A DNA stretch of 64,000 nucleotides from Sciurus carolinensis (GCF_902686445.1 NC_062232.1:35730454-35794453); one strand, 5' to 3'; shown: positions 11,843-23,815, numbered from the stretch's first letter. The notes: generated by a model not told the origin, from the sequence alone. A program made the numbers and translations.

Positions 11843-12412
11843 TAATTGTTATGGGGCACAACTTAAGAACAGACCAATCACCACTGAGAAGTCCAAATTT
11901 GAGAGTCTTTATTAAGCTGGCCAGCTGACCGTCTCACACAATGCCCCAAAAAATGGTTATTGGGAGAACAGCCCTGCCCATGGGGTTGTAGGGGTACTTA
12001 TACCAAAAATTACATTAATCATAAGTGTCTGCTGCTATGATTCAAAATTATAAACTAACATCATGAGATCATCGATAGAGGGGGAAGTGGGTCAAAATGA
12101 CCCTTACCTAGGTACAAACTAAAGAATGGTTGCTAACATCCACACAATCACTGTTCACATGGTACATTGTTTAGGAGCAATAGGAATCAAAAGAGAGCAA
12201 TTCTTTACTACATAGGAGTTGCCATTGTATATTATTAAACATGTCACACCAAGTAACTGATGATGGGCACAGAGGCGGGTGTTCCCATGGGAGAAGCTTA
12301 TTTCCTATATAACATGGAGTCTCAGAGCAAAATGGAGTCTGTTTAGTCATTTCCCTTAGAGTCTGGCCTATAACATACTCATGGAGTCAGATCTGTCAGC
12401 CCATCACATAAT
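11843..12412 (-). mobile_element. solo LTR of an endogenous retrovirus, with 4-bp TSD
   Basis: The LTR body is 11847-12408 (562 bp) and is flanked on both sides by TAAT (11843-11846; 12409-12412). The plus-strand ends are TGTTATGG and CCATCACA, an imperfect inverted repeat of TG..CA type. In minus orientation it has a TATAAG near 12000 and an AATAAA at 11908-11913. The 4-bp TSD and layout suggest a gammaretrovirus-like (class I) source. There is no internal viral sequence beside it. Confidence 0.85.
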
Positions 12413-13055
12413 TACAAGTGAAAAAAAGTGTTCACATGTTCAGCACAGACATATTTTTTGAATACTTTTGATCCACAGTTGGCTATTTTCTTATTTCATT
12501 TCTATTTTAAAATTTCCATTGGATTCTTTTTTCTAGTTTCTAGTTCTCCACTGGAATCTCTAAACATATAAACAGCAATTATTTTAAAGTAGTGTTTGAT
12601 AATTCCAGTATCTGAATTATATGTAAGTCTGTTTCTACTGTTTGATTTTTCTACTTGCTCATTTACACACCTATTTTTGATTGCATATGATCACTGTGTG
12701 TAAAAAACCATAGAGACAATTTAAAACCCTGGATTACGTTTTCTTCCTCGGATGAGGATATGACTTTGTTTTAGTAAGGTTGTTATGATAGGGTGTCATA
12801 ATAATCCATCATTGAGCTGCTTCAAAGCTGGATTTCAGTCATTTGTAAAGCTGGACTATTTACCATTTAGTATTATTCTTATATTAAGGGTGCTTGGGGA
12901 GGATCTCATTTTAAAAGCTATGGTGTTTAGTGGGATCTTTTCCTCTTCACAGGCTCTGAACTGTAATCCCTTCTCCAAACCTATGAAACTTCCAGAATCT
13001 GGCAACTTTGCATTTCCAAATGCCTAGAAGTGTGTATTAACTTCCTACAGTGACT
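12413..13055 (-). repeat. probable old L1-like sequence, antisense
   Basis: The T-rich sequence with 'CCAGTATCTGAATTAT' and 'TGTAAGTCTGTTTCTACTG' resembles antisense ancient L1 or L1-like tracts. No frame survives. Assignment is tentative. Confidence 0.4.
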
Positions 13056-13056
13056 T

Positions 13057-13060
<4 letters not shown>

Positions 13061-13091
<31 letters not shown>
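13061..13091. repeat. (AC)n microsatellite
   Basis: About 15 AC units. Confidence 0.96.
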
Positions 13092-13092
<1 letters not shown>

Positions 13093-13135
13093 TTATTATC
13101 TCAGAGTGGGATCAGGGGTTTAGTTGACTAAATAT

Positions 13136-13747
13136 TTTTTTTAGCAGGGTGGTGGTGCTGCTGAAGATTGAAGCCAGGGCCTCATTGAAAGGTTATGGAA
13201 AATAATATTCATAAAAGACAGCTCTGCAAAGAAAAATGGAGGAAGGTGCGGCTCAGGAGAACGGAGAGGAAATTAGCCAAAGAACAAAGGGCCCTGGGGG
13301 AAAGGAGCAGATACTGAATGCTGGGCTCTAAACCATGACCTCCCCCCATGGCTAATTAGTCCTAAACGAAAGCACAGCAAATATCAACGTGCAAAATTTG
13401 AGTATTCATCCCTGGGATCTGGACTCTTATCTCCCCAGATAATAATGAGTTTCAACTTTTTTACAACTACCTTCCTAAATTAAAGTTTTAACCTGTTCAA
13501 CTAGCCTCTGATGGTCAAAACTGCACTTACACAGCTCCCAATGATTGCATCATTGTACCCTATAAAACCAAAATCCTCTCTGTAACTGACGACCATTTTC
13601 CCAACCAGAAAATGGGTCCCAACAGCACCTGAGTCTGCAAAGGAATAAAGGTTTCTCTGAATCCATCAAGGTCTGCTTCCCGTCCTTTTGCACTTACACT
13701 CATGCATGCTATGTCAAGTGTTCTACCACTGAGCAACATCCTCAGAT
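13136..13747 (-). mobile_element. ID-type SINE, antisense, split by a solo LTR
   Basis: The left piece 13136-13185 ends GCCAGGGCCTCAT. The right piece 13699-13747 begins CTCATGCATGCTATG and runs to CACTGAGCAACATCCTCAG. Joined conceptually at the shared CTCAT they form one ordinary antisense ID element, which shows that the intervening 513 bp is an insertion. Confidence 0.88.
13186..13698 (+). mobile_element. solo LTR, 513 bp, with 5-bp TSD CTCAT
   Basis: It begins TGAAAGGTTATGG and ends CACTTACA, flanked by CTCAT at 13181-13185 and 13699-13703. A TATAAAA box is at 13561-13567 and an AATAAA at 13644-13649, giving a U3-R-U5 plan on the plus strand. There are no gag/pol/env remnants nearby, so it is a recombined solo LTR. 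The family is not named; its sequence differs from the other LTRs in this window. Confidence 0.9.
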
Positions 13748-13911
13748 CCTAAGTAACAAAATTCTTACTTGATCTGTATAAGCAGAAACGGCCTAGACCT
13801 AGAAAACAGAAGTCAAATACTGAAGATCTCTTTAAATCAGACTATTCTTAATGTGGTTTTGACCCTGCTAGCAATTGTGATAACTATGTCCTTCTTGTCT
13901 TTGGCAATTTT

Positions 13912-14347
13912 GTGCTGATTTCTTAGGATTGCCATACAAAGCAACACAAGCCTAAGAAACGTATTCTTTCACAGTCTGGAGGCTAAAGTCTGAAATCAAG
14001 GTGATAGGAAGTTTGATTCTTTCTAGAAGGTTCTGCAGAATTCTGTGTCATACCTCTCTCCTAGCCAATGGTGATTGCTGGCAATCCTTGGCCTTCCTTA
14101 GCCTGTATCTGTCTCACTCCAACCCCTGCCTCTGTCATTTTGTGGCATTCTCCCTGTGTATCTCTATGTCTAAATTTCTTTTTATAAGGAAACTAGTCAT
14201 TGGATTAGGGACTACTCTAATTCATTATCACTTCTTCTTAATTTGATTATATCTGCAAGGAACCTCTTTTCAAGTAAGGTCACATTCACTGATAGCAGGT
14301 GTTACAAATTCAACATATCTTTGGGGGGGGGCACAATTTAACTTACA
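13912..14347 (-). mobile_element. MLT1-family MaLR LTR, antisense
   Basis: Antisense MLT1 landmarks in order: 'TCACAGTCTGGAGGCTA', 'GCTGGCAATCCTTGGCCTTC', 'CTTTTTATAAGGAAACTAGTC', 'ATCTGCAAGGAACC', 'AAGTAAGGTCACATTC'. A G9 run is at 14323-14331. Confidence 0.85.
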
Positions 14348-14787
14348 AAAGCAATTAAACAAGATGTCACTTGTCCCCTGTCATCTCAGGATTCCATTAT
14401 CCTCATTGCATTTAAGGATCCTCGTTCTGTGGTAGCAGTTTCCACTGTAATTTCTGATCTAGAAAGAATAGCCAGCACAAAGGTCATTAAAGATGATGGA
14501 GTTTTCCTTTCAGATTTACTTCTCACAGTTAGAGTAAAAGGTATGTTCTCAGGACCTTTACAGGGTGAATGAGTTGGTTTTACAGGATAAAAACACTGTG
14601 ACATTTCAATATCCCTAAGCCTTAGGTTCCTTTCCTTTATGGTATACCCAGGCAGTTTTCTAGCATTTCAGTTTCATTTACTGTAAGTCACCTTTGGGTT
14701 CATGTTTCAGCAAACCAACCAAATAGACTGTCAGAGCCATTTCAAGTCTCTCAAACTGAAAACATTGAATCAGAATCTTTGCTTAGT
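14348..14787. other. unassigned sequence
   Basis: No gene or repeat is recognised. The open frame at 14386-14604 on the minus strand (72 codons) has no family signature. Confidence 0.45.
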
Positions 14788-15203
14788 TGACCCTATTATA
14801 CACTGAATTATACCCACCTCCCCCTTCAAAATTATATATTGAAGCCCTAATCTCCAAAGTGACTGTATTTGGAGACAGGAGCTTTGGAGATGAAATTAAA
14901 GTTAAATGAGACCATAAAGGTATGACCCTAATCCTATCGAATAGATGTCTTTATAAGAGGAAGAGACACTAAAGAGCCCTCTCTCTTTCCCTACACACAT
15001 CCACAGAGGAAAGGCCGTGTGAAGAAGACACAATAAGAAGTTGTTCATCAGTAAACCAGGAAGAGAGCCTTCACCAAAACCCTAAATAGTTGGAGCCTTG
15101 ATCTTGAACTTTAATCCTCTAGAACTGTGAGAAGATAAAATTTTGTTATTCAAGTTATCTTGTCCTTGGTATTTTGTTATGGCAGCCCAAGTTGACAAAT
15201 ATA
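14788..15203 (+). mobile_element. MLT1-family MaLR LTR
   Basis: Sense MLT1 blocks: 'TGAAGCCCTAATCTCCAAAG', 'GTGACTGTATTTGGAGACAG', 'GGAAAGGCCGTGTGAAG', 'GAACTGTGAGAAGATAAA', 'GGTATTTTGTTATGGCAGC'. It is nearly complete. The AATAAA is eroded to GATAAA. Confidence 0.9.
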
Positions 15204-16262
15204 GGACAATATCAATAAATTCTTCCTGGTCCAACTTAATATTCCTTTCACATTGATCCCATATTTTAAAGATTGATTCTCATACATATTACCCAGGTTT
15301 CTGACTATATGTATTGACAAAATCATACAATTTTTTTGGTGTGCTTAGCAGCTCCTCATGGGTCACATTTTGAAATTCACTCTTCAGGGTCCAGTGGGAC
15401 TTGAGTCTAGTTATATATGTAGAAGCAAAGAGAGGGAACAGGGGTAGGTATTGAAGAGGACCATCAGTGTCTTGCAAATTGACTATCTCAGTGAACACCA
15501 TTACAGGTTCTTCCACAGAGGAAGACTAACCTTCTCAAATAGGGCAGGAAAGGCTGCATCTACTAGCAAAGGAAGGCTCAGCAGAACTGAGAGGATCCCA
15601 GTTTTATCAGCATCTTCCCATAGGACACCATCTCAGTTTTAGAATTTCCTCCTTCCCAACAATTTTCTTAGTTTATTTAAAGATGCTGCAAAGCTGAGAA
15701 CCTTGTTTGCAGAATTCAGCTGCTGATAGGAAGAGAATAGAGGTTTGATTTTCAGAAATCTTGGCCCTGAGGCTACAGAAAATAAGAATTCTTTCAGAGC
15801 AGAGAGAATCTTTTAGATCGTTTATGACACTGAGGTGGGAAGTTAAATTCTAAGCTCATCTTCTCTCTACTTTCTCCAGCGCAGTTAGGAACAAACAGCT
15901 AATTCCATTACACTCCTTGGTTTGACTAAAGTACATTAGGGCATCAAATACATGGTCACCCAGAACCTTGCTTTTTATCTGTATTTGATTAGAATTATCG
16001 AATGGTGATATTTTATGTATCTCCATTGCCACATTATTTCATTGACTACCAGGGCCCTCCTTATCACTAGAAATAGACTTATTAGTGCTTTTAAATCTAA
16101 TCATATTAGAGAACCATTTCCATAAAACTCGAAGCCAATTCAGAGAACTCATACTTAAGATTCTTCTCCTCTGGAACCACTCTTGATAACTAATCTGTAT
16201 TAGTTAGAGTTTAATCAGAGAATCAGAACTACTAGGATCTAGCTATATCTATATTTATTTCA
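15204..16262. other. unassigned; possibly ancient LTR-element internal sequence
   Basis: No coding frame is evident. The last 70 bases ('GAGAATCAGAACTACTAGGA') resemble the edge of a mammal-wide MaLR/ERVL-type repeat in antisense, and the preceding kilobase could be its internal region. I cannot assign it firmly. Confidence 0.35.
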
Positions 16263-16269
16263 GAATCTC

Positions 16270-16400
16270 ATTTTTTTAGTTGTAGATGGACACAATACTT
16301 TTATTTTACTTATTTATTTTTATGTAGCACTGAGTATCAAACCCAGTGCCTCACACATGCTAGGCAAGAGCTCCACTACTGAGCTACAAACACAGCCCTT
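16270..16400 (-). mobile_element. ID-type SINE, squirrel subfamily, antisense
   Basis: The plus strand shows the T-rich tail (TAGTTGTAGATGGACACAAT is the complement of the AAGGTATTGTGTCC tail). It then reads CTCACACATGCTAGGCAAGA and CTACTGAGCTACAAACAC. Confidence 0.9.
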
Positions 16401-16417
16401 AGAATTTCTTTACAGTG

Positions 16418-16612
16418 GCATTCTTGACACCTAGGACTGGGGGAATATTTTGTGAATTGTGGGATGTTTAGCAACATTCCTGGCCTCTACTCCCTAGATA
16501 TCATTAGCACAAACCCTTCTTCCCCAACCAAGTTGTAAAAACCAATAATGTCCCTAGACATTGTTAAATGTTCCCTGAGGGGCAAAATTATCCCCAGTTG
16601 AGAACTACTGGT
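16418..16612 (-). mobile_element. MER20 (hAT-Charlie DNA transposon), antisense
   Basis: Landmarks: 'GTGGGATGTTTAGCAACATT', 'CCTGGCCTCTACTCCCTAGA', 'AATGTCCCTAGACATTG', 'CAGTTGAGAACTACTGG' (terminal inverted repeat end). Non-autonomous fossil, no transposase. Confidence 0.9.
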
Positions 16613-17993
16613 ATTTCCATCCCTAGCATATAGATCTATAAGTTCTATTGTATCTGAAAGAGAAATGCGTTACATGAAATTGACCTTATATGATGGTGGG
16701 AGCTGGTGAGACAATCAGGAAGGGAAGGTTCTAAGTGGGTTGGAATCAATAAGCCTGAGGTAGAGCCCAGGGGAAAGGCTAAAAGCCCTGGATCTAATTG
16801 ACCGTGACCTTAATAATGAAGGTATCTAGCTGAAGTGAGGCCCTTCGTCACAAAGCTAAGCAAATACACCTGGCCTCGGAGTCCACAAATCTGAAGGAGC
16901 TTCAGGGGAAGATAAAAATAGTTGTTGCTTTTAACCTTTTAGGCAAATTGATAATCTACAATATGTCTGAGCTACAAAATGGCTACAGCTTCTCTTCCTG
17001 CCACCCATATCTCCCCAGAATTTCCCTTGCAGCTGACCCTTACCCAAAACAAACAAGAGAATGAATTCTGGGAAATTTAGTTCAACCAGGCAAACTAACT
17101 TATTACAAAGCCATTACAAGATAGTTTGCTCTAAAGAGGTTCCAAAATAAGTTCACACACAATTGAAAATATTGATCAAGCTGGGAGAATTTACAATTAC
17201 AAAGATTAACCTCAAAAAAATTATGAGCCCATATGGATCAAAATCATATTAAGTACCTAGGAATCTTCAGAACTCCTCAAATGAAAAGTGTATCATGTAT
17301 GAATGCAAATTGTGTTTCTTTATTAATGAGGTTGAAAAGGTATTTGTCTGGCACAAATGTGTGACTGTTGTATATTCAAAACGATTGCAACAAAAGCAAA
17401 ATGTCTAACACAAAGATAGACTTAATGTTGGAACAAACACATTTGATAATTGTCCCAGGAAAGATTACAGGTAATTGGATGAAAATGTTTTTCCAGTAAT
17501 GGATGATAATCAATGTGTTAAATACACCATGGAGATATTTATCTGAGATTCAGCAAAGCAGCAACAACTTGTGTCAGAGTAAAAACTCACTTTCTGATTG
17601 GTGAAGATGCTGAGCTTTTTACTTCACTTGCAGTAAGAATATCTAACATTGTCTCTAAGATTTCTAAGAACTTTCCTGAGGCTTAGTTCAATTCATACAT
17701 TCATTCAACAAACACTTATGGAGCCACTACTATATGCCACTTTTCTTCATGCTCTCTATATAGCAGAAAATAAAATGATTAATCTGCTTTCAAGAAATGA
17801 AACTTTCCAGTGAAGGGACATTGATGATGATTCAATAAACAAATATAAATATGTGTCTAGTGGTAAAAAAAAAAAGGGAGTATGATACAATGGGTTTCTA
17901 GTACCATCTTAGATCAAGTATTCAGGGAAAATCCATTTAAAAGGTGGCTTATGTACAAAGATAAATAGTTAGATTAATCGATCAATCTGGGCG
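16613..17993. other. unassigned; a short L2/MIR-like stretch near 17690-17845
   Basis: At 17690-17760 'CATTCATTCAACAAACACTT' followed by 'CTACTATATGCCAC' matches a motif found in old L2-type repeats, antisense. Nothing else in the stretch is recognised. Confidence 0.4.
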
Positions 17994-18170
17994 GGGAGTC
18001 ATTCCTGGGTATTGAACCCAGGGGTGCTCCACCACTAAGCTTCATCCTCAGTCCTTTTCATTTTTTATTTTGGGATAGGGTCTTGCTAAGAGGCTGAGGC
18101 TGGCCTTGAATGTATAATCTTGTAATCTTCCTATCTCTGGGATTGCAGGAATATACTATGGTACCCAGTT
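17994..18170 (-). mobile_element. MEN (B1-dID) SINE, antisense, degraded
   Basis: GGGTATTGAACCCAGGGGTG and CCACCACTAAGCTTCATCCTC (ID arm), then a shortened B1 arm ending GGGATTGCAGGAATATACTA. Confidence 0.82.
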
Positions 18171-18182
18171 TTGATATTTTGT

Positions 18183-18376
18183 TGTTGTCATTGTTACTGA
18201 AGATTTAACCCATGGGCAATTTACCACTGTACCACATTCCTATCCCTTTATAGTTTTCATTTTGAAACAGGGTTTCATTAGTTGCTTAGGGCCTAACTAA
18301 ATTGCTGACACTGGTCACAAACTTGTGATCATCCTGCTTCTACCTCCCAAACTGCTGAGATTACAGGGGTGCATTT
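18183..18376 (-). mobile_element. MEN (B1-dID) SINE, antisense, degraded
   Basis: ID arm 'GAAGATTTAACCCATGGG' and B1 arm ending GATTACAGGGGTGCATTT. It is adjacent to and in the same orientation as the preceding copy, but differs enough to be a separate insertion. Confidence 0.82.
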
Positions 18377-18404
18377 GTTTTGTTTTCACTTTGTGGAAAA
18401 CTAA

Positions 18405-18863
18405 TGTCAGGGGACCAATGGTGGTGTGACAGTGGTCCCTTCCTCTTCTGAATGTAACCCTCATTGCTCTAAGGCTTGTTTTCTGGAAGAACATGTTTTA
18501 TTCTCTTCTCCCCTCTCCCACTCCCTAACAAGATTTGGAAGGCAGTGTTATCTTTTTCTTCCCCTGGTTAATTGCCCTTGAACACACCTACTACAGGAAG
18601 GAGATGCCTGCTGAGAATCTGGGAGATGACTGTCTCCCAAATTAACAAGTGAATCTTGAGGCACCCTGGAATCCCCTACTAGAGCACACCTGGAATGTAA
18701 CCCTTGAAGAACTCCTTTAAAATCCCCCTGTCCCTCCTGATGGGCAGAATCACAGCCTCTGGGAGAGGAGTCCCCTGTGCTAAACCTTCTTTTTCCTTTA
18801 TCTCAAAACTAAGTCCTCTTTATTGAATTGGCATCAGGGACAAGGACTGAGGTTTTGGTTACA
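18405..18863 (+). mobile_element. probable solo LTR (class I-like)
   Basis: It begins TGTCAGGGGACCAATGG and ends GGTTTTGGTTACA (TGT..ACA ends). It is pyrimidine-rich, with a U3-like and U5-like layout and 'CTTTATTGAATTGG' near 18817 in the polyadenylation position. I did not find a convincing target-site duplication, so the ends are provisional. No internal viral sequence adjoins it. Confidence 0.55.
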
Positions 18864-19251
18864 GTGGAAGCAAGAAGAGCAATGGGGAGGTCATTTCAAT
18901 AATCTAGGAGACTAGGGTGGAAATGAGAGAAATAGGGTGAAGTGAATGGATTCTGGGTATATATGGAAATAGACATCATGAGATTTACTGATATGGATGC
19001 TATGTGGGGTGAGACAGAAAGGGACCAAATCAATATAATTACAAGAAAACCCAACTTCACATTGAACTTATCTCTCCCTTTCTCTATTCCTTTTCTTCAA
19101 CAGAGTCATTTTTTCTTTCCCTCCAAACACTCAGCATCCTAACATTCACCTCTAGCTCACTAAACCACTTACCATAACCTCTGTCTCTACAATTGGGGCA
19201 TACAATCCAACTGGATGCTTCTGCTCCTCTTTTCCCTATAAAATTCCTCTG

Positions 19252-19345
19252 CAAGGACTGTGGATGTAAGTCAGTGGTGATACCTTTGCCCGGTAGGCTT
19301 GAGGCCCTGGATTGCACCCCCAACAAAGCAAAACAACAATAACAA
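19252..19345 (+). mobile_element. ID-type SINE, degraded
   Basis: AAGGACTGTGGATGTAAGTC, then GAGGCCCTGGATTGCACCCC and a CAAAACAACAATAAC-type tail. Confidence 0.75.
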
Positions 19346-21532
19346 AACAAAATCTCTTGGCACCCCCATCCTGTGCTGGTTTCCTACTCATTGCTCACTC
19401 TACCACCCCTTTGAAAACCCTCATGTCTTTTGAGTTGATATATTTATCAACTGTGTATATTTATGGGACACAATGTGATGTTGACATAATTTTGACTATA
19501 TACAATAAATTGACTTTAAACACTAAAAAAGGAAAACTCTCATGTCCTGAAACTAACTTTTTTATTAAGATATTAAATAGAAATTATTTGATGTAATTAA
19601 CTCATAATCAGGTAGAAATGACTAATAAGCTAGATTAAAAGAGTTTTCTTCTCAAGAAAGTATTTTAAAGAGCTTTGAAATCACCCAAATGAGTTCTTTC
19701 CTTACAGTGACTATTTTTAAGTAGTGACGTGTTCCATGATTACCTGCAAATGACACTTAGTTGGTGACTGTCCCCCACCCACACAGGCCATGTACTGACT
19801 TTGCCTAGGACTCAGGTACATTTTAGTTTTAAAAATGGAAGCACCAGGGAAATGGTTCATGTATTGTTATTTTTAAAGAGCAACTTTACCACAGCTCACT
19901 TGTCATTGTTAAGAAATGAAGAAGTGAAAAATGTGAACAAAACTTCTAAGAAACACAGACATGTGTCCTTGTTTAGAGCCAGCAATTTTGAAATGCTCTC
20001 ACAGCAGCCTCAGGTATCGATGCCTCAGGAAGAGTTTGGCACTTAACCTGCTATATCATATGAGCAAGGATGATATCGAGGTCTCCTCATTTTATCACCT
20101 TGAATTATTGATCGGCACAGCTGGCATTTTAGTCTCTATTATTCTCTCTTTGCAGAGTAAATTTCTTAAGGATGGGGTTGAGTGGGAGGAGAACATAGGT
20201 ATTTTGGGGTCAAGTTGGGTTTAGCTAAAAAAAAACTTTACAAAATCTCTTTGTACTTGCTATGTTTTTTCATTTGCGAAAACATGAACAAATAAGGTCT
20301 TAAAAACATCATGACTGGATTCAGGTATCCATTGAGTAAATATAGAGGAGTTACAGGCAGTTTGATCCACTTCAATTCTGTCATATAGCATAAAAGCATA
20401 GATTCTTAAAAGCACATGTCATCTCCACTGGAGATTGGTACATGGAAAATAAGCTAGCTATACTTGGGTTAGATTGCTAGTTGCTTACATAGTATCCATT
20501 TTGCTTTTCCACTTTGTTAAAAATCCTCAATTTTATTAAACTATATAACAGAAACAACAAACAATTATATTTTCCAACTTACTGTGATGCTACATTAGAG
20601 AAGGTGACTAAAATCTGCCCAGTGAACTATAGGTGGAGTTGTTTATTGTTGGGAGGGAATTTTGGATATGCTTCTACAAAGGAAAATAGCTAGTGAATGC
20701 TTCTTTTGCATTTCTCAAGTCTTCTTCCCTTTCAAACTTGAATTTGACAAAATAACTGGAGCTTCAGCAGCCATCTTAGATCATGAGGCAAGCTTTAGGA
20801 GAAAAATCACTTGCTGAGAGAGAGGAACACTATATTCCTGATCATTGGGAATACTCCCTGCCAATGCTACAATGAATAGCTTTAGACTTAGTAAAAAAAG
20901 ATAAGCCTGTAGTTCTTTTAAGTCACTATTACTGGAAGTAACTGTTAGGAGATGCCATACGCAATTTGTAACTGATACAATGGTTTACTGTATACTGACT
21001 TAACTTTGGAAGCCAATAATCTCTTGGGAAAACATGATAAGCGAACATTGTTATATGTTAAGCACACATTTTAGCTCCTTCCCTAGCCAACCCTGTCATT
21101 GTCCTGTGGACTTGCAAACAAAGTGGCCATGGTGACAGGGATGGTGGTGATGTATAGGCTCAAAAACATGAACTACCATTCACCAAGGTCAACCTGACTA
21201 TAGCTATTGCTGAGCACCCAAATCTGCCAGCAGCAAATACCAACACTGAGTCCCAAATATGGCTCCTTCCCTGGGGTAATTAGAAAACTCCCTGGTGGCA
21301 GACTGATTCCACTAGGCAGTTTCCATCATGGAAGGTGCCAAGGGGTGCCAAGGGGCAGCATTTTATTCTTGCCAGAATAGACACTCACTTGGGGCATGGA
21401 TTTCCCTACACAAACTGTTTCCAGTGAAACTATCACCCATGAACTTATAGAATGCCTTATTCATAATCATGGTGTTGCATACAACATTGCACCTGAACAG
21501 AAAGTCACTCCATAGCAAAAGTGTAGCAATTA
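19346..21532. other. unassigned sequence
   Basis: About 2.2 kb with no recognised repeat or gene. Open frames of 80-95 codons at 19312-19596 and 19801-20224 overlap in different frames and show no known domain. I regard them as chance. This is the longest repeat-poor stretch of the window. Confidence 0.45.
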
Positions 21533-21722
21533 TAAGGCACGGTGGCGCACACCTATAATCCCAGCTAATTGGGAGGCTGAGGTAGGTGATTGCAATTTTG
21601 AGGCCAGGCTTGGAAACTTACCAAGTCCCTTTCTCAAAATAAAAAAAAAATTAAAGAACTGTGGATGTAGCTCTGTGCTAGAGCAACCTTGGTTTCAATC
21701 CCCACCTCTTCTAAAAAAAAAG
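21533..21722 (+). mobile_element. MEN (B1-dID) SINE
   Basis: AAGGCACGGTGGCGCACACC (a CpG-retaining start of the B1 arm), a degraded ID arm, then GGTTTCAATCCCCACC and an A9 tail. Confidence 0.9.
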
Positions 21723-21907
21723 AAAGTGCAGCAAAGCAATTGATCCATGCCCTTAGCATTCGCTAGTGGTGGCATGTTTCCCACCTGAAGCAACTGGCTC
21801 AATGCAATTATGGAATGGCATATTGAAGTCACAGTTGCAGCACCAACAAAGTAGCTGCACTGTGCAGGACTGGGGCAAGGTTCTCCAAGGGCTCGTATGT
21901 GTTCTAA

Positions 21908-22385
21908 ATCAGTGCTTGGGTTCAATTATTGTTTATCCCCACCAAAACTCATTGAGATTTGTTCCCCAATGTATCAGCATTGAGAGGTGGTGGGGCCTTC
22001 ACAAGGTGTTTTGAAACACAGAGCCACTATCCTTGGAAGGGACTAATGAAGGCATTTTGGGAGTGGGTTATGTCTTTTGGGAATAGATTCATTTCCATGA
22101 AAGCAGGTTGTTAAAAAGAGAGTTTGACTTCCGTTGCTCAGTCTTACTATGTGATCTCTTGCTTTCCTTTTCTCCAGATAATCTCTTTTGACATTATTTG
22201 CTTCCCATTCTACTTCTCTGCCAAGATGTGATGCATCCAGTGTGCCCTGACCAGATACCAGGCTATGATATTTGGACTTCCCAGTCAGTAATCAAAATCA
22301 TGAGCCAAATAAATCTCTTTTCATTATGAACTACCCAGTGTCAGATATTCTATCATAGCATCACAAAAGAGATTAATACAATCAG
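21908..22385 (+). mobile_element. MaLR LTR (MST/THE1-like) with 5-bp TSD ATCAG
   Basis: The body 21913-22380 starts TGCTTGGGTTC and ends GAGATTAATACA, with ATCAG on both sides (21908-21912; 22381-22385). Inside are 'GAGAGGTGGTGGGGCC', 'CAAATAAATCTCTTTTCA' (polyadenylation signal) and the MaLR terminal TAATACA. A complete solo LTR of ERVL-MaLR class. Confidence 0.9.
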
Positions 22386-22902
22386 CTTCCACTATATGGT
22401 GTTGTTTAATCCCTTAGCCAATAGTCATAAATTTAGGAATCAAGACATGGAAATTGGAGTGGGTCTTCTCATTATAACCCTAGTGATATACTAGCAAAAT
22501 TTTTGCTTACCATCCTGGTGACTTAAGACTGTGTTGGTCTAGGGACTTTAGTTCCAGAGAATGAATGCTTTTACTAGGGGACCCAATAGTAATCAATGTG
22601 AACTGGCAGTCAAGACCACTGTCTGGTCATTCTTAGTGCCTTGTGTCTCTAGATGATCAAACAGGGAATGGAGTTACTGCCTGACTAGGGTAATTAATCC
22701 TTATTTCCAAGGGAAATTTGTTGCTTCTACACAATTGGGGCAAGAACAAGAATGTTTGGAACATAGGAGATCCTTTAAGGCACATCTTAATACTCCCATG
22801 TCCGATGATTAAAGTTAGTAGAAAACCACAACCCAATTCAGGCAGGCTGCCAATAGTCTGGACCCTTCCAGAATGAAGTTTTGGACCACCCTATGAGATA
22901 AA
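22386..22902. other. unassigned sequence
   Basis: No recognised gene or repeat. Confidence 0.45.
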
Positions 22903-23138
22903 GAATCAGAAGAAGTCAGGCATAGTGGGGCATGCCTGAAATCCCAGCGACTCAGGAAGCTGAGGCAGGAGGATCACAAGTTCCAGGCCAGTCTCAGCAA
23001 CTTAGGGAGGTCCTCAACAACTTAATGAGTCCTTGTCTCAAAATAAAAAATAAAAAGGGCTAGAGACTTAGCTCAGTGGTAAAGCACCCCTGGGTTCAAT
23101 TCCCAGTACTCATCTCCAAAAAAAGAAACAGAAGAAGT
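22903..23138 (+). mobile_element. MEN (B1-dID) SINE with 14-bp target-site duplication
   Basis: The SINE body is 22917-23124 with both arms, GGGTTCAATTCCCAGTACTC and an A-rich tail. Flanks GAATCAGAAGAAGT (22903-22916) and GAAACAGAAGAAGT (23125-23138) differ at one base. Confidence 0.95.
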
Positions 23139-23362
23139 AAGGTGTTTGCTAAGGGCTCAGAAAATATGGGATAGGTAGTAAAAGAAGATACTTATAAATC
23201 CAGATTATGCCCACATAAATGTTTCAGAAATGATGACTCTAATAGTTATGAGTATTGATTCCTTATTTTAATATTTTTATTTAATAATTTGTTTTATGTA
23301 TAATTTAATAATTTATTTTGATTTTCCTTCTTGCCTTATCATCTAAGGCTTATTAATAATTA

Positions 23363-23577
23363 ATGGGGGAACTTTAGATCATGTAGAGGGAAATAGGAGG
23401 GGTTTATAAAAATGGTGGAATGAGACAGACATCATTACCCTATGTATATGTATGATTACACAAATGGTATGAATCTACATCGTGCACAACCACAGAAACA
23501 AAATGATGTACCTACCCCATTTGTGTACAATGAATCAAAATGCAATCTGTAAAAATAAAAAAATAGAACTAAAAAAA
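23363..23577 (+). mobile_element. 5'-truncated L1, 3' UTR only
   Basis: It matches the 3' UTR ends of the other L1 copies here: 'GGTGGAATGAGACAGACATC', 'GTATGATTACACAAATGGTA', 'TTTGTGTACAATGAATCAAA', then an A-rich tail. A flanking TAATAATTA repeat (23354-23362; 23578-23586) is a likely TSD. About 210 bp. Confidence 0.85.
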
Positions 23578-23682
23578 TAATAATTATAAACATCATGTCA
23601 TATTTAAGTTACTAAACATAAAATAGGGAGCATGAACCAGAATATATAAATTGTGTATGTGTGTACATGAAAGAGAAATTTT

Positions 23683-23762
23683 GTGTGTGTGATACTAGGT
23701 ATAGAACCCAGGGCCTTGAACAATCTAGGCAAACACTCTGCCACTGAGCTATATCCCTAGTC
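23683..23762 (-). mobile_element. ID-type SINE, antisense
   Basis: GATACTAGGTATAGAACCCA, then CACTCTGCCACTGAGCTATA and TCCCTAG, preceded by a (TG)n tail. Confidence 0.85.
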
Positions 23763-23815
23763 TGAAAGATTTATTTTTAAGGAATAATATGATCATGTGA
23801 TTGTGAAGCCTTGGT

